This document shows positions 13,103-25,323 of a stretch of 64,000 nucleotides of DNA, piece by piece. The DNA lies in contig CP141132.1 of the NCBI GenBank assembly GCA_035236585.1, forward strand, positions 81,644,880-81,708,879, given 5' to 3'. Made by a program: the position numbers and the translations under genes. The notes under the pieces were generated by a model that was not told the DNA's origin, made no database searches, and worked only from the letters and a program-made list of their open reading frames with translations. Position 1 is the first letter of the stretch. The number at the start of each line of letters is the position of its first letter. This stretch comes from Warburgia ugandensis. Its lineage: Eukaryota; Streptophyta; Magnoliopsida; Canellales; Canellaceae.

Positions 13103-16100
13103 ATGGTCTTTCTTAGGGGTCAAACTCAAACTTCTTCTTCCTCCCTTCTCTTTGCCCTGATCTCAATCTTACTCTTCCGTTACCGATCAAATCTCGAAAA
13201 CAAAACCCAAATAGGTACTACCCATGTCGCAGAAGAAATCTTGCAGAGGAATTATATAGTCAGATTCTTTGAGTATCGACCAGCAGAGGATCATAAGATC
13301 TATCTTGAGAATAAGCTGGGATTTGTTGGATGGAAATGGGTTGAGAGGAGGAATCCGGCTGCGAACTTTCCCACTGACTTTGGACTTGTTTCGATTGAGG
13401 ATTCGGTTCGGAAGGAATTGGTTGAGGAGATTGAAAGTTTGGGGCTTGTGAAGGATGTTTCGGTTGATGCGAGTTATTCTCGGAGTTTGTTTGTTGATGA
13501 TTCTGCCGAAAACGGAGGTTTTGGGGGGGATGAGACGCATTGTGGGAAGAGATTTACGAAAATGTCCTTTGAAGGAGAAGAAGAACAAGGATCTTATTCG
13601 GGGATTACTGATATGAAGATCAGCTGGAAAAGGAAGCTTACAGTGCAGGTAAAAACTTTGTTTTACCAGTTCGATTACATGGTTATTTACTTTTCCATAA
13701 AAAGGTGTGATTTTTTAGGCATTTTAATTTCATTTATTGGTGAATTTTGGTGTATGCTGATTTTCTGCAACTTCATTGATTAATTGAATTCCTGTGGCCA
13801 TTCATCCAATATTTGGTTTCTGGAGTTATACAAATGTAGTTCCTTTCTTTGTTTTTTCTTTGAATTGTAATTTCATCTTTTATAGCCTCTTGCAAAATGC
13901 AAGGTAAGGCTGCCTACCATAGGCCCTTGTGGTCCGCCCTTTCCCCAGACCCCGCATAGGCGGGAGCTTCGTGCACCGGGGCTGCTCTTTCATTTTTTTC
14001 TTATATTTGAACTTTGAATTTCAATGTAGTTGTTGTTGTTTGATGCAGAGATCCCAAGTCACATCGCTGTTCGGAGCCGAGACCCTCTGGGCTAAAGGGT
14101 ATAGAGGTGCAAAAGTCAAAATGGCAATATTCGATACAGGAATCAGAGCAGATCACCCACATTTTCGCAATATCAAGGTGTGCACAATTCTTCAACTAAG
14201 AAGTTTAAAGATATTTTCTGATCTTCAGGAGTTGGATATCTTGTTATTCACACCTTATCAGGTTGAGGAATGGGTGCCTTATTTTTATGATCTTTGTGTA
14301 TTTAAGTGCATTTGCTTGTAGGTAGGCAATTCAACAACTTTTGTTATGATATTATAATTACAAGAAAGTAGGTTTAATACATTTGTGGTGGAAGTTCGGA
14401 ACGATAAATTTCATTGTTGGATTTTTTCCAGGAGCGCACAAATTGGACTAACGAAGATACACTAAATGACAATCTTGGACATGGAACATTTGTGGCCGGA
14501 GTCATTGCTGGTAAAGACTCAGAGTGTCTAGGCTTTGCTCCAGATGCAGAAATCTATGCTTTCCGTGTATTTACTGATGCTCAGGTAATGCATGGCCTCT
14601 TAAGAATTTGCAATGGTCTTAAGGAGTTGGAAGTCATTTACAATCACTCTCAAAAATCACATTCATGTATAGTTTTTGTTTAGTGAATTCATCTGGTAAA
14701 ATTGTTGCCAAGATTTTGAGAAGCTTGTCTTCAGCCTAATTGCAGGTATCGTACACATCGTGGTTCCTTGATGCATTCAATTATGCTATTGCAATTAATG
14801 TGGATGTTCTAAATTTAAGTATAGGTGGGCCTGATCATTTGGACCTTCCATTTGTGGAAAAGGTAATCTTAACTTGCCCTGATTATTTGAGTTGAATGGT
14901 CCAATATAAGCTTCATACCGATTTTATTTGGTTTATGGTACATTGGAGGTTCCTCCCAATGAATTCCCTACCCTCATACTTGACAAGTTTCTGTAAATCA
15001 GATCTATGAATTCTGCTCCTGCATATGTACACTTTTGTATGTTCCTATCAAGCGTAGTCTATCTTTACAAAGGCCATGACTTAGTCTCATCCAAGGTTAG
15101 TATCTGACAAAAAAATAGTTTTAGATGTTTGTTTCATAGAATCCAAGTTATTTTGAAGTCTGGGTGTTTGCATCTAACTTTAGGTGGCATTGCACCCCCT
15201 CTGTGCACATACTCTGTAAATCCAACCTTTGTAGCTTGCAGTACATCAGCCAAACCAGGAGCTTCTAGTGATCATTGATGTGAATGTGATGGGATTCAAA
15301 TTTCGATGCAATTTCAATTTTTCATTGTAACCCTTTATAGTAATCTTCTCTAAGTATAAAGAAAAGCAAATCTTGATACATCCTTCACCCTTCTGGTTCA
15401 AATTAGTTTCAGTTGGTTGCACTAGCACGTAAATGGCTTGCATACTTGCGTGACATTTTAGGGAAGTTTCAGTATCTATAATTCTTAAGATGTTTTCTTC
15501 TCTTTATTCTGACTTACCATCATAAAATATTAACATCATGATAGTGCTCCATCTACTTTCAATCCAGTTAGAGGTCGAACTCAAGTGCAAAAGTTGTATA
15601 TTAGTTGTTACTTAATGTTTCAAGCTGTATTGCAATCCTCATTATAACTTTCATTCATTTTAGGAACCTGGGAATTTGAACATATTGCCTGCAAGAGTGG
15701 ATAGCAGAAATTGTTAAAAAAATTGTCTGCAATTCTTTGCTTGTTTTTGCTTTCCTTTGAAAAGGCTTTCTCCACAGTCTTATTCATGTTTATCCTTTCT
15801 GTTCTTTTGCATCTATTTCAGTCTAAAGATTTTTCTGAAGAACCCAGAAATGTTTTTACTTAGAACTGATGCGGTTGAAATTTGTATCCAGGTATGGGAA
15901 CTGACATCTAGTAACATTATTATGGTTTCGGCTATTGGAAATGATGGGCCCCTGTATGGTACTCTAAATAATCCAGCAGACCAAAGTGATGTCATCGGTG
16001 TTGGTGGTATCGATTACAGTGATCATATAGCATCATTCTCCTCACGTGGCATGAGTACTTGGGAGATCCCTCATGGGTAGGCTGTCTTCCAGAAACACCT

Positions 16101-19100
16101 TCAAGTCCTTTTGTTCCTAAATTTTGTATCTCAAAGTTTTTATTTTATTTCTGAACCCGTCAGCATTTCTTTTATTACATGTAAATCTCTCTGTAGCTAA
16201 CTTAGGAGAATGCCTTCTGTTTTATCAGAAAGAACTTAAAAGTTACTCTTGATACAGATTATTATTTTATTTTGATCCCATTCATTGATCAGCAGGGAAA
16301 TTTAGGTTCTGGTGAATTTATGTTGTTGAGTATATGTCAATAGTGATTATGTTGCATGAGCTGGTGTTTATCTTCCACTGTTAGATATGCTTTATTTTCA
16401 TGTTTTGCATCCCATAAGCAGTGCAGCCAAGTGCGTCTTAGGAAATGCTGAGATCTTGTTTTCTGTGTCTTATCTAAGCAAGAACTGAATGCAACAAGAG
16501 CATGCCAGTGGTTTCTTTTATAACTTCAATTTATACTCTTTGCAAATATGGCACCATTTGCATGTATATTACCTTTGGATTTATCCCTTTTTTTTTTTCT
16601 TTTTTTTTTTCTTTTCAAAAAGGTATCTTTCAAGATCCTTTGAATGGAGTGTTGCAATAGAATCCCAGTCAGCATAAGTAACTCACGATGTGATGCTTGG
16701 TATCTCTTGGACTCATCACACTTGCAACCGCTGTTATGTCTTTGGATACATGACTTTACTATCAGTCCTTGTTATACGCTGAATAAAAATCTGCGACATC
16801 TGTTTTCTGACATTCTATCCTGCATCCAATATTTGCTATTCTTACTTGATCACAGAGTTCCTAAGTTGAATGACTTTACATATGCAGGTATGGTCGTGTG
16901 AAACCAGATGTTGTTGCATATGGACGTGATATCCTGGGATCTAAGATCAGCACTGGTTGCAAAACCCTCTCAGGCACCAGTGTTGCGAGTCCAGTGGTTG
17001 CAGGTGTGGTGTGTCTTCTAGTTAGTGTCATCCCTGAAAGCAATCGGAAACAAATTCTTAATCCTGCAAGTATGAAGCAAGCACTGGTTGAGGGAGCTGC
17101 AAAGCTTGCGGGCCCAAACATGTATGAGCAGGGTGCAGGCAGACTTGACCTGTGAGTTTTTTTTTTTCTTTTGTGCGCTTCCTGTTCACTTTTGCAATCT
17201 GATAAGCTTGCTAATGATCTCATTTGCTGTCAGGTTAGAGTCCTACGAGATTTTGAAAAATTACAAGCCTCGAGCAAGCATCTTCCCCAGTGTTCTTGAC
17301 TACACTGACTGCCCCTATTCCTGGCCCTTCTGCCAGCAACCACTCTATGCCGGTGCCATGCCTGTCATCTTCAATGCCACAATCCTCAATGGGATGGGAG
17401 TAGTTGGCTATGTTGAAGATCCACCCATATGGAATCCTTCAGATGAGGTGGGCAATTTGCTCAGCATTCACTTTACTTACTCAGATGTTATCTGGCCCTG
17501 GACAGGGTACCTAGCACTGCATATGCAGATAAAGGAAGAAGGTGCAGAATTTTCAGGATTTATTGAAGGCAATGTGACAATTGGAGTGTACAGCCCTTCA
17601 CCTAAGGGAGCGAAGGAGTCACAAAGGAGTAGCACATGTGTGCTTCAGTTGAAACTACAAGTGATCCCAACTCCTCCAAGATTGAAACGGGTTCTGTGGG
17701 ATCAGTATCATAACATCAAATATCCACCTGGTTACATCCCCAGAGATTCTCTGGATGTTCGTACTGACATCCTTGATTGGCATGGTGACCACTTGCACAC
17801 AAATTTCCATATCATGTTCAACATGCTGAGGGATGCTGGATACTATATTGAAACACTGGGATCGCCTCTGACGTGCTTTAATGCTGAGCACTATGGGACC
17901 CTTCTGATGGTGGATCTCGAGGATGAGTATTTCAAGGAAGAGATTGAGAAGTTAAGGGAAGATATAGTCAATCGTGGACTGGGACTGGCCGTGTTTGCAG
18001 ATTGGTACAATGTTGAAACAATGGTGAAGATGAGATTTTTTGATGATAACACACGGAGCTGGTGGACACCTGTCACTGGGGGTGCAAATATTCCTGCCTT
18101 GAATGAGCTTTTGGCTCCTCTTGGAATTGCATTCGGCGATAAAATACTGAATGGAGATTTTTCCATTGATGGTGAACAGAGCCATTATGCTTCTGGAGCA
18201 GATATAGTTAGATTTCCAGGAGGTGGGTATGTCCATAGCTTCAATTTGCAGGACAACTCAGAGACTGCTGCGGCACAAAACAAGGTGAGCAGGCAGGACT
18301 GGTTCATTCAAGCTAGTATCTCATTTTTAGTAAATATAAAGGAAAATCTTCTGTTGATGCAAAATTCATGAAAGAGATCATCATTACGATTAGTTGGTAT
18401 TTGACTTATTGGGGTACTGAATTCTTCAATTAAGAAATGAAGCTGTTGGTCAATGCCTGAATTTTCTTCATTTGCTTAAGAAAATTACGGCTGCGCCCAA
18501 CTTTGCAACAAGTTATTTCTAGATGGTTGATCATAGAACATATCTGACCGTTACTTGCTATTCCTACTTCCTTACGTGGTTTTCCTCCTACCAGCATCTG
18601 CACTGTTTCATAGTATTGAGGAACTTGTAACCATAATAGCCTTATGTTTTGGAAACTCTCAGAGTTGTCTAACATCTCTCTCTGCTATCTGCCACTGACT
18701 ATTTCTCTGTAGTCTAATATTTTGGTTTTGTCAAACAACTGTAGGGCGAGTCTTCTATTCTTGGCCTCGTGGAGGTGGGTGGTGGTCGTGTTGCTGTATA
18801 TGGCGACTCCAACTGTCTCGACAGTAGCCATATGGTGACCCACTGCTACTGGCTCCTAAGGCAGATACTGGATTTTACTAGCGCAAATGTTAGAGACCCA
18901 GTACTTTTCTCAGAGTCGGCAAGAAGGATCTCTCCACTGCTCAGAGATGACAACCTTTTGCCTTCTCGCAGAACCAGTGTGAATTTCTCTACTTATTCCG
19001 CGGTCATAGGCAAGGAGTTGATCTGCCAGAGTGATTCTAGGTTTGAGGTGTGGGGGACAAAAGGTTATGGTCTCCAGATGCTGGGAAGGAACAGGAAGTT

Positions 19101-19990
19101 ACCTGGATATCCTACTGTTGATTTAGGGAGAGATTTCAATGTGAGCAAGGAGAACTCTGGTATGGGAAGGAGTGAATTTCCTGGGAATCAGGGAGGGAAT
19201 TCTTCAGCCATTATTATAAGAAAGATAAGCAGAAAAATGGAATTTCTGGGTTTGCTCAATAATGATGAGGTAATGAGTTACTGTAGATTTGTTGTCCTCT
19301 GCATTACTTTAATTGGAAAATCAGGTAAGACAAAATGAAGCAAAACCTTCTCTCTAGCCGTCTACTTTCAGTTATTTTAGCTTCTGCATGATATTTTGCT
19401 GTAAGGAATTGGTTTTTCTATCTTTAGAAGACATTCAATTAAACAGATTAGTGGTCCAAATTGTTAATGTTAACTAGCTCCTTCTTGTATTTATGTTTTG
19501 TCAAATATCATTAGATCAGTAAGTTAGGCCTGCTACCCACCAAATTTCTCTATATTGAACTGGTTTTTTCCAATTGGATACTGTATTTGTTGTCTGCCAT
19601 AAGAAGAATGGCAGTGCAATGTAGTGGTTAATTTGTTTGTAGTGGCATTTTTTGGAGCTCAGCCTTAAGCAGGAGGCATGTATGAGAAGATCTTTCACTA
19701 TTAGTGTGATTTATACTAGTCATAGCTGACTTGTGGCTGAGAGTTCTTTTATGGTCTGTGCTTGCAGCTTGATATGCCAGTACTTCAATGGGTTATTCCT
19801 GGTTTTGTTGCTCTTACTGGTAAATGGCTATCCCAAGGTTTAAAGATTTTATGAAACTTTTAGATTCTGTAGCTGATATTTTGACCTGGTTTTCTTAGGA
19901 TTTTTGCTATTCTTAAGCTTCTGGCTAATGCAACAAAAGCGGCGCAGACGGAGGAAAGGATTATCATCTGTTCGTGTCACTACCTTGTAG
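13103..19990 (+). CDS. S1P: Membrane-bound site-1 protease (subtilase SBT6.1/S1P)
   Basis: A Golgi/ER subtilisin-like serine protease that cuts membrane-tethered transcription factors (bZIP17/28 type) and some secreted precursors. Ten exons: 13103-13648, 14049-14177, 14432-14584, 14746-14862, 15892-16076, 16888-17151, 17234-18284, 18745-19269, 19768-19819, 19899-19990. All junctions keep phase and give 1037 residues, the family's usual length. A hydrophobic leader lies at about 13-30. The catalytic triad is Asp211 (AIFDTG), His242 (LGHGTFVAG) and Ser408 (SGTSVASP), with oxyanion Asn332 (AIGNDGP). A membrane segment near 997-1014 is followed by a basic tail ([10 protein letters not shown]). 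The first in-frame ATG was used. Introns 4 and 5 are about 1 and 0.8 kb; intron 1 holds a SINE fragment. No damage is visible. Confidence 0.96.
13885..13996 (+). mobile_element. Au-like SINE copy 3, 5'-truncated, in S1P intron 1
   Basis: The fragment starts at cctcttgcaaaatgcaagg and runs to the typical end, gcgggagcttcgtgcaccgg then gctgctc. It lies in the same orientation as the host gene, 53 bp before exon 2. The tRNA-like head is absent, and the splice sites of the intron are unaffected. Confidence 0.82.
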
Positions 19991-21348
19991 CCTCAGTATA
20001 TTTAAGGGATGACTTCCTGGTAATCTTGTTTTATAGAGGCTTTGGAGATTGATCAGTCATTCAAGATAACTGCAGCTGGAAACTTTGGGGATTCCTGTAA
20101 CATCAGCATACATCAAGAGTATTTATAGCTTCATTTTTGTTAATCTGAAGGTTTTTGCTTGCAATATTCAAATTAATATAGTTCCTCCATCACAGTTGAG
20201 CAAATTGATTTACAATGTCTTCTATGGGAAAAATGATCATGAGGTATAGTGAACCACAGTGCCCAAGTGGATGGATACTCTCAGTTGTCTCTGTTTTTAA
20301 CGATCTTCACATCAGCATCAAGATTGTTCAATAGATTCTTATTCATTGCAGAGAACCTTTATTGGGTAAAAGGGCTTTCAACCTCAAAAAATATAATAAC
20401 TTTTTTACCCTTGCAAATACCAAAGAGTACCCCCATTTGTGCAGAGCTCTCATGCCATGGGCCGATGTAGCTTATTGGATTTTGTCGCTTTGCAAAAGTG
20501 GAATGAGATGAAGCCCATTTTAGTTAAAGGAAGCTGTAGAACACTGTGCAATTGTGTATCACCTAACAGCCAGAAGGCAATGATGATGTTGTGATTATTT
20601 CTAGATAGGGATCAAGGAGAATGACAAGGGCCTGGACTGAAAGGGTCGATGTGGTGATGCATTGTGCACGGAAAATAATATTAGGTACAAGTACAATTGG
20701 GACTCCACTTTTCAATGGTTCAATTCAACTGCCACAGAGAAAATTCTTCTAGCAGGGGGTCTTTAAGCCTTATATTTGTGGAGTATTGCTGATTAATGTA
20801 TATAATTTTGTAAACCTTATTTGAAGGCCACTAAGTTGGAGCCTTGAATTGTCTGATATAGTTAAGTTTTGGTGCCTCGTTCATAGCAGGGCCTAGCATA
20901 TAAATAGCTTTGGATTGCTTTTTCTCTTGGCATGGTGAGTGGACTTCAACCCCACACCCTTCAACTAACGGAACAGAGCACTTAAGATTGGGACACACTT
21001 GAGCAAACACCCTTAAAATTAAGCATCACATGGTTTCTAAAGAATGGAAAATGCCTAAATTCATGTGTGGAACCAAATTACCTACTCATTGCACCAATGG
21101 ACAATTTTCCCATTCAACTGAGAGAACACAGACAGGCCTACCAGCCTCATATAGAGAGTGCTTCTTGCGAATTATGAGCTTCAACAAACTCCAGTCCTAA
21201 AACCAACAACAAAATGGAGAAAACACCAATCCTATCCACGATAATAAAAAAAAAGAAAGAGAGGAAATAATAACTAGCAAGAGAAATGCAAAATTGATAG
21301 CCCATCAAAGATCACAACTAGAAATGAAGATCTTAGGTTACATTTCCT
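19991..21348. other. 3' UTR of S1P and intergenic DNA
   Basis: The first several hundred bases are likely the untranslated end of the site-1 protease gene. The right part is downstream of the minus-strand gene that ends at 21349. No further gene or transposon was recognised. Confidence 0.5.
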
Positions 21349-21852
21349 TCAAAAGTAAGCTTCAGCTAATACAGGCTGATCCTCTTTTTCTTCTTCTTCT
21401 TTCTCATCCTTAACAATTCCTTCATCCTGCCCAATCTCCAAACCCTGCAACCCATCAACACAATCTCCCAATCCATCGCTCCCAACACCCTCCCCCAAAA
21501 TCTTATCACCAGAATCCTCCCCAACCCCACTCACATCAACCACCTTATCCCCATACACTTCCGGCAATCCCCATTTCTCTCCCGCCCCACAACTCCCCGG
21601 ACTTCCTTTTTCCGGAGAAATTCCGATCAGGGTATCCTTCAAATCCCCATTACTTGGATCAGGATCATCTATGCAGTCATCAGTATCGTGGGATGAGAGG
21701 ATGGATGATGCCTTAGATTTGATGGAATTGGCTGCCTTGAAGAAGGCTTCTTTGATTGCTTCCGGTGGGAGTGCGCAGTCTTCTAGGCCTGCGTCTTCGA
21801 CACGAGGTGGGCGGATTGACTTTAGCAGGCTTTCTTCGCTGGTTGCTTCCAT
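21349..21852 (-). CDS. Intronless acidic protein of unknown function
   Basis: A 167-residue open frame with an ATG and no sign of introns. The N-terminal third looks structured: residues 18-50 read VEDAGLEDCALPPEAIKEAF followed by a lysine- and serine-containing helix-like segment. I think this N-terminal block occurs in other plant proteins of unknown function, but I cannot name the family with certainty. The rest is Gly/Asp/Glu-rich and likely disordered, with an acidic KDEKEEEEKED stretch near the end. There is no signal peptide, membrane segment or catalytic motif. It points away from the tRNA gene 178 bp upstream, so the two may share a promoter region. Confidence 0.72.
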   Translation of the reverse strand: MEATSEESLLKSIRPPRVEDAGLEDCALPPEAIKEAFFKAANSIKSKASSILSSHDTDDCIDDPDPSNGDLKDTLIGISPEKGSPGSCGAGEKWGLPEVYGDKVVDVSGVGEDSGDKILGEGVGSDGLGDCVDGLQGLEIGQDEGIVKDEKEEEEKEDQPVLAEAYF

Positions 21853-22029
21853 GATTGGATTGAAAGATTATGGATCTTGATCCGAAACTCGTTGAATAAT
21901 CAGAGATAGGTCGGTCCTGAAATAATTTCTCGCCGTAGATATGAAAATGACTAAATTATTGCTGGGCGAACCGACCCAAGCCATTCAGTTATAAATTGAT
22001 TTTCTCTTGGACTACATCAAACACCAAGA

Positions 22030-22102
22030 GCGCCTGTAGCTCAGTGGATAGAGCGTCTGTTTCCTAAGCAGAAAGTCGTAGGTTCGACCCCTACCTGGCG
22101 CG
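22030..22102 (+). tRNA. tRNA-Arg(CCT): tRNA-Arg (anticodon CCT)
   Basis: A 73-nt cloverleaf without intron or encoded CCA. The acceptor stem is gcgcctg/ctggcgc with one U-U mismatch. The D arm contains tagctcagtggata and the anticodon loop is ttcctaa, reading CCT. The T arm is gtagg-ttcgacc-cctac and the discriminator base is G. Intact A and B boxes (tagctcagtgg, ggttcgacccc) and a downstream T5 run suggest an active nuclear gene. Confidence 0.96.
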
Positions 22103-22106
22103 TTTG

Positions 22107-22111
22107 TTTTT
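22107..22111 (+). terminator. RNA polymerase III terminator of tRNA-Arg
   Basis: A run of five T residues starts four bases after the tRNA end, the usual pol III stop signal. Confidence 0.8.
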
Positions 22112-22125
22112 CTTACTATTTTTTT

Positions 22126-22770
22126 TATTCAGTTAATTTAATTTCTTTCCATTTTTTCACTCTTTTTTTTCCCTTTACATTGGGAATTGGGATGTAAATA
22201 TGATCAATAATTGTATTGTTCCCTCCATAACTGGAAAATTTCACTTTTCAAAAGAAAAAAAGAAATTACGAAGTTAGAATTCGGGAATTTTTTTACTCTT
22301 TTTTGTTTCCAATTAGTCTAGTTCCTTTCCATTTTTCTCACTTTAAGTGTTTATGTTGGGAGTTTGGATATAAAAGAATTACTCTTTGTTATTCAACTAA
22401 TCTGATTCTTTTCCCATTTTCTCTTTTCAGTGTTTATATTGGGAATGTGGATGTAAAGATGATCGATAGTTGTTTGCTCCCACCATGATTACAAAGTTTC
22501 ACTTTTCAAAACCAAAGAAACAAAGCTCAATTTTGGGAAAGCCTTTTGCACTCTATTGTTATTCAATTAATCTCATTCCTCTCCATTTTTCTTTTTTCTA
22601 ATGTTTATGTTGGGAATTTGGATGTAAAATATGATCAATATTTGTACTGGAATAAATTAACAAGGCAAATAATTGATAATTTTGGTGAGCATTTCTGAGC
22701 AATTCAATGATCTCAAAGCTCTGATTGTTTCAAATTTCTTTCCTCCATTAAGCTAATCTGATTCCATTTC
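22126..22770 (+). repeat. Diverged tandem repeat in the tRNA 3' flank
   Basis: Five related unit starts are visible: attcagttaatttaatttc (22128), tccaattagtctagttcc (about 22309), attcaactaatctgattc (22391), attcaattaatctcattcc (22561) and ccattaagctaatctgatt (about 22744). Each is followed by tttccatttt-like sequence. In the first four copies a gtttatgttgggaatttggatgtaaa-like segment comes next. Spacing varies (82 to 183 bp), so some units have lost their second half. No coding content is seen. Confidence 0.75.
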
Positions 22771-23139
22771 TTTTTCTTTTTCAATGGGTAATGATACATG
22801 AAAAATGACCTAAAATTTAGGGTTGTTACAACATTTAAGATGGTTTGTGCTCAACTTTAAATAAGTAATATTTATTTTAAAACAATCTTATCATATGATT
22901 CATACCTTAATCTCAAGTTGTGGTAAATTGGGGGTGCTTCTAAACCATCAAAGAGCAAGGAATAACTCTTTTGGGGTAAGATTAACTCAGTTTCCAAGTA
23001 AAGATTCTTCTGATGATTATACATAATCAGAACATCGCCGGTGACCAAGAACTAGATGGAATGCCAAAAGAGACATCAGTTAACTGTTATACTAAGAGCC
23101 CGATTGGCATAATTCAGCCGCTAACGTGATTAAAGCCTT

Positions 23140-23312
23140 ACAGTGAGTAAGACAATGCAGGGAAAAAGCCCAAAAGAACGTTGATAGAAATAGTGAAAAA
23201 ATATTTAAAAACTTCAGGATTAAATGAAGCCATGATACTTAATAGAGGAGAATGGAAGAATAAAATTTATGTGACCGACCTGTAATTAGAATAAGGTCTT
23301 GATGATGATGGC
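23140..23312 (+). mobile_element. 5'-truncated RTE LINE 3' end
   Basis: The plus strand reads as the last codons of the RTE LINE (KKYLKTSGLNEAMILNRGEW), followed by the family's end, gaccgacctgtaattag then aaggtcttgatgatgatg. No clear target-site duplication was found. The stretch between 22771 and 24026 shows nothing else I can identify. Confidence 0.75.
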
Positions 23313-24026
23313 CCCATGTAGACAACCAAGAGTCTTGCTCACGTTGCCTGGTTCTCCAGCCTCCACAGCGATGTTTTGGTAACCCAATCTAATGGACACA
23401 GTGGCTTATGCTTTGGCTATGTCTCTATTCGAATCCACGGTCTAGAGAAAGATAAGGAGCATACAGATTTAGATGATCACAACCTCTTACTAGTATCAAC
23501 TTCAGTCTCTCTAGACCGGGGGGGGATCTGTTCCAGCCGCAATGAAACCATCCGTGCGATACAGGACTGTGACACAAGGAAAACCTCTAAGAGTTAGCAG
23601 ATGGTATAAGACAAATTGTTCAAGGCGTTGCAGGTTTTGGGAGGTAAGAAGGCACCTCATAACGTTGATCCAACAACAGTAAGTGAACGATGACTACTTC
23701 GATTCCCTTATCCAGTGGGAAAATTATGGATCGATCGATATCGGAAGATTACAGGTTGATTGGAGCAGTTGAATACGTGAATCGGACCTCTATGATGCAG
23801 TAGAACATGATCGATGATGTTCACCAACTTCAGCTTAGCAAGCTGCGGCTTTACACCGCCCTCGGACTATAGGATTAGTTCTTTATAAAATACAAGATTT
23901 GGGATGGTAATCCAGTTGTTCCCCCATTGATTTAATAATGTGTTCGTCCTCACCCCATCCTTTGTCGGTATATGCACAAGAATGGCATTGCTGGCGCACT
24001 CAGGGAGATCGGTAATCCATTTGCAC

Positions 24027-24200
24027 TCCTTGACTCAACAGTAAAAATTGTCATCGTGTGACCTTGAGGTCACTGGTTCAAAGCATGGAAACCGCCTTTT
24101 GCAAAATGCAAGGTAAGACTGAGTACTATAGGTCCTTGTGGTCTGCCCCTTCTCTGAATCCCGCATAGGCGGGAGCTTTGTGCCCCGAGACTGCCCTTTA
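24027..24200 (+). mobile_element. Au-like SINE copy 4
   Basis: A nearly complete copy with aaaattgtcatcgtgtgacc, the B box ggttcaaagc, tgcaaaatgcaaggtaag and the 3' end cccgcataggcgggagcttt. The very 5' end (ccttgactcaacagtaaaa) is mutated. Confidence 0.82.
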
Positions 24201-25323
24201 GCTTCTGAAATCCAGTAAACCAATTATTAGCAATTTCTCAGTTAGAGACCCAACTGCTTTGAAGCAAATTAGCCCATTTTGGTGAACTGTGGTACGTGCA
24301 TATCTGTAAGACTGAACACAATTTGTAGACTCAACTAGCTATGACCGAGGAGGCCAACAGGGAAATATTTGGAAACCTTTCTGTAGGAAGAATTCAATTC
24401 CATGGAAAATCAATAGGCAAAGAATTTAAATCTTATGTGCAAAGCCCAAGACTCTCTGGATTAAATCCAGAACATTAATTTCCTGCCACATGGCTTGAAC
24501 CGTTAGATTTCTGTTATGTTAAGCCATCTCTTTGTTAACCATCCAGTTCATGATTGTTGGGAGCCACTTGACCCGAAGAATTGCAGACTTTAGTCCACGC
24601 CTTTTGATCCTGTGGGCACCACACATTGCTGCCATTGGGTAATTTATTTCTCAGCAATGGCTAGATTTGTTTGACGAGTCGGATTCGGATTTGACGATCC
24701 CAATGGTGAAAGACCGAGTATCTGCATCAACCTTCACATTGAAGGAACAGATCCAAGAATCACAAGTACAAGTGAGCCGACTTTGTTTGATGATCTAAAC
24801 CATTTATCTTGTAAGCCATACTGTAGATAATTAAGAAAATTACAAATCCTGGATTGCTTTGCCATAATTAAGGAAGATCAATGGCTGGACATTGTAGAAA
24901 CAAACACATTTCAAACACAGAAGCAAGATGTTGCCATGCTCCCGCCCTCTCCGTTCAGCAGTATCCAAGTACGATTTCGGCTTTGGCCTGCGGTGAAGCG
25001 CTTAGGACATCTACTGGCAGTTATATGCAGTGTTTCAAGCGCTGGTGCATTGGAAGGCAAATTTTGAACCAAAAGAAGTAGAAGAAAGTCAGAGATTGTC
25101 AATGGGAGTAATTATCCATTCCAATCAGTCAACACTGCATCAGAAGAATTTCCAGATAATGCAGCATTGAGAAGATGGCAACAACAAAACAATAATAGCG
25201 AAGAGTATTTTGAAATCATATAATACATAAAATCTTGAGAAGATTCCTTTCATTATTCCTGATATAACAAATGGGGGAGTAAAGCTATAGTTCAGGTCTC
25301 ACATCCTGAGAAGAAAAACCCTG
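24201..25323. other. Intergenic DNA, 3' side of the Rab gene
   Basis: I see no supported gene. Open stretches near 24690-24800 and 24900-25080 lack recognisable motifs. The part nearest 25324 is likely the 3' UTR of the Rab7 gene. Confidence 0.4.

Noticed and set aside
22126-22770. CRISPR-like array
   Set aside because: The units are diverged and unevenly spaced, and this is a eukaryotic genome.
24690-25080. Possible gene with short open stretches
   Set aside because: No motif, consistent frame or splice pattern could be supported; homology was not recognised.
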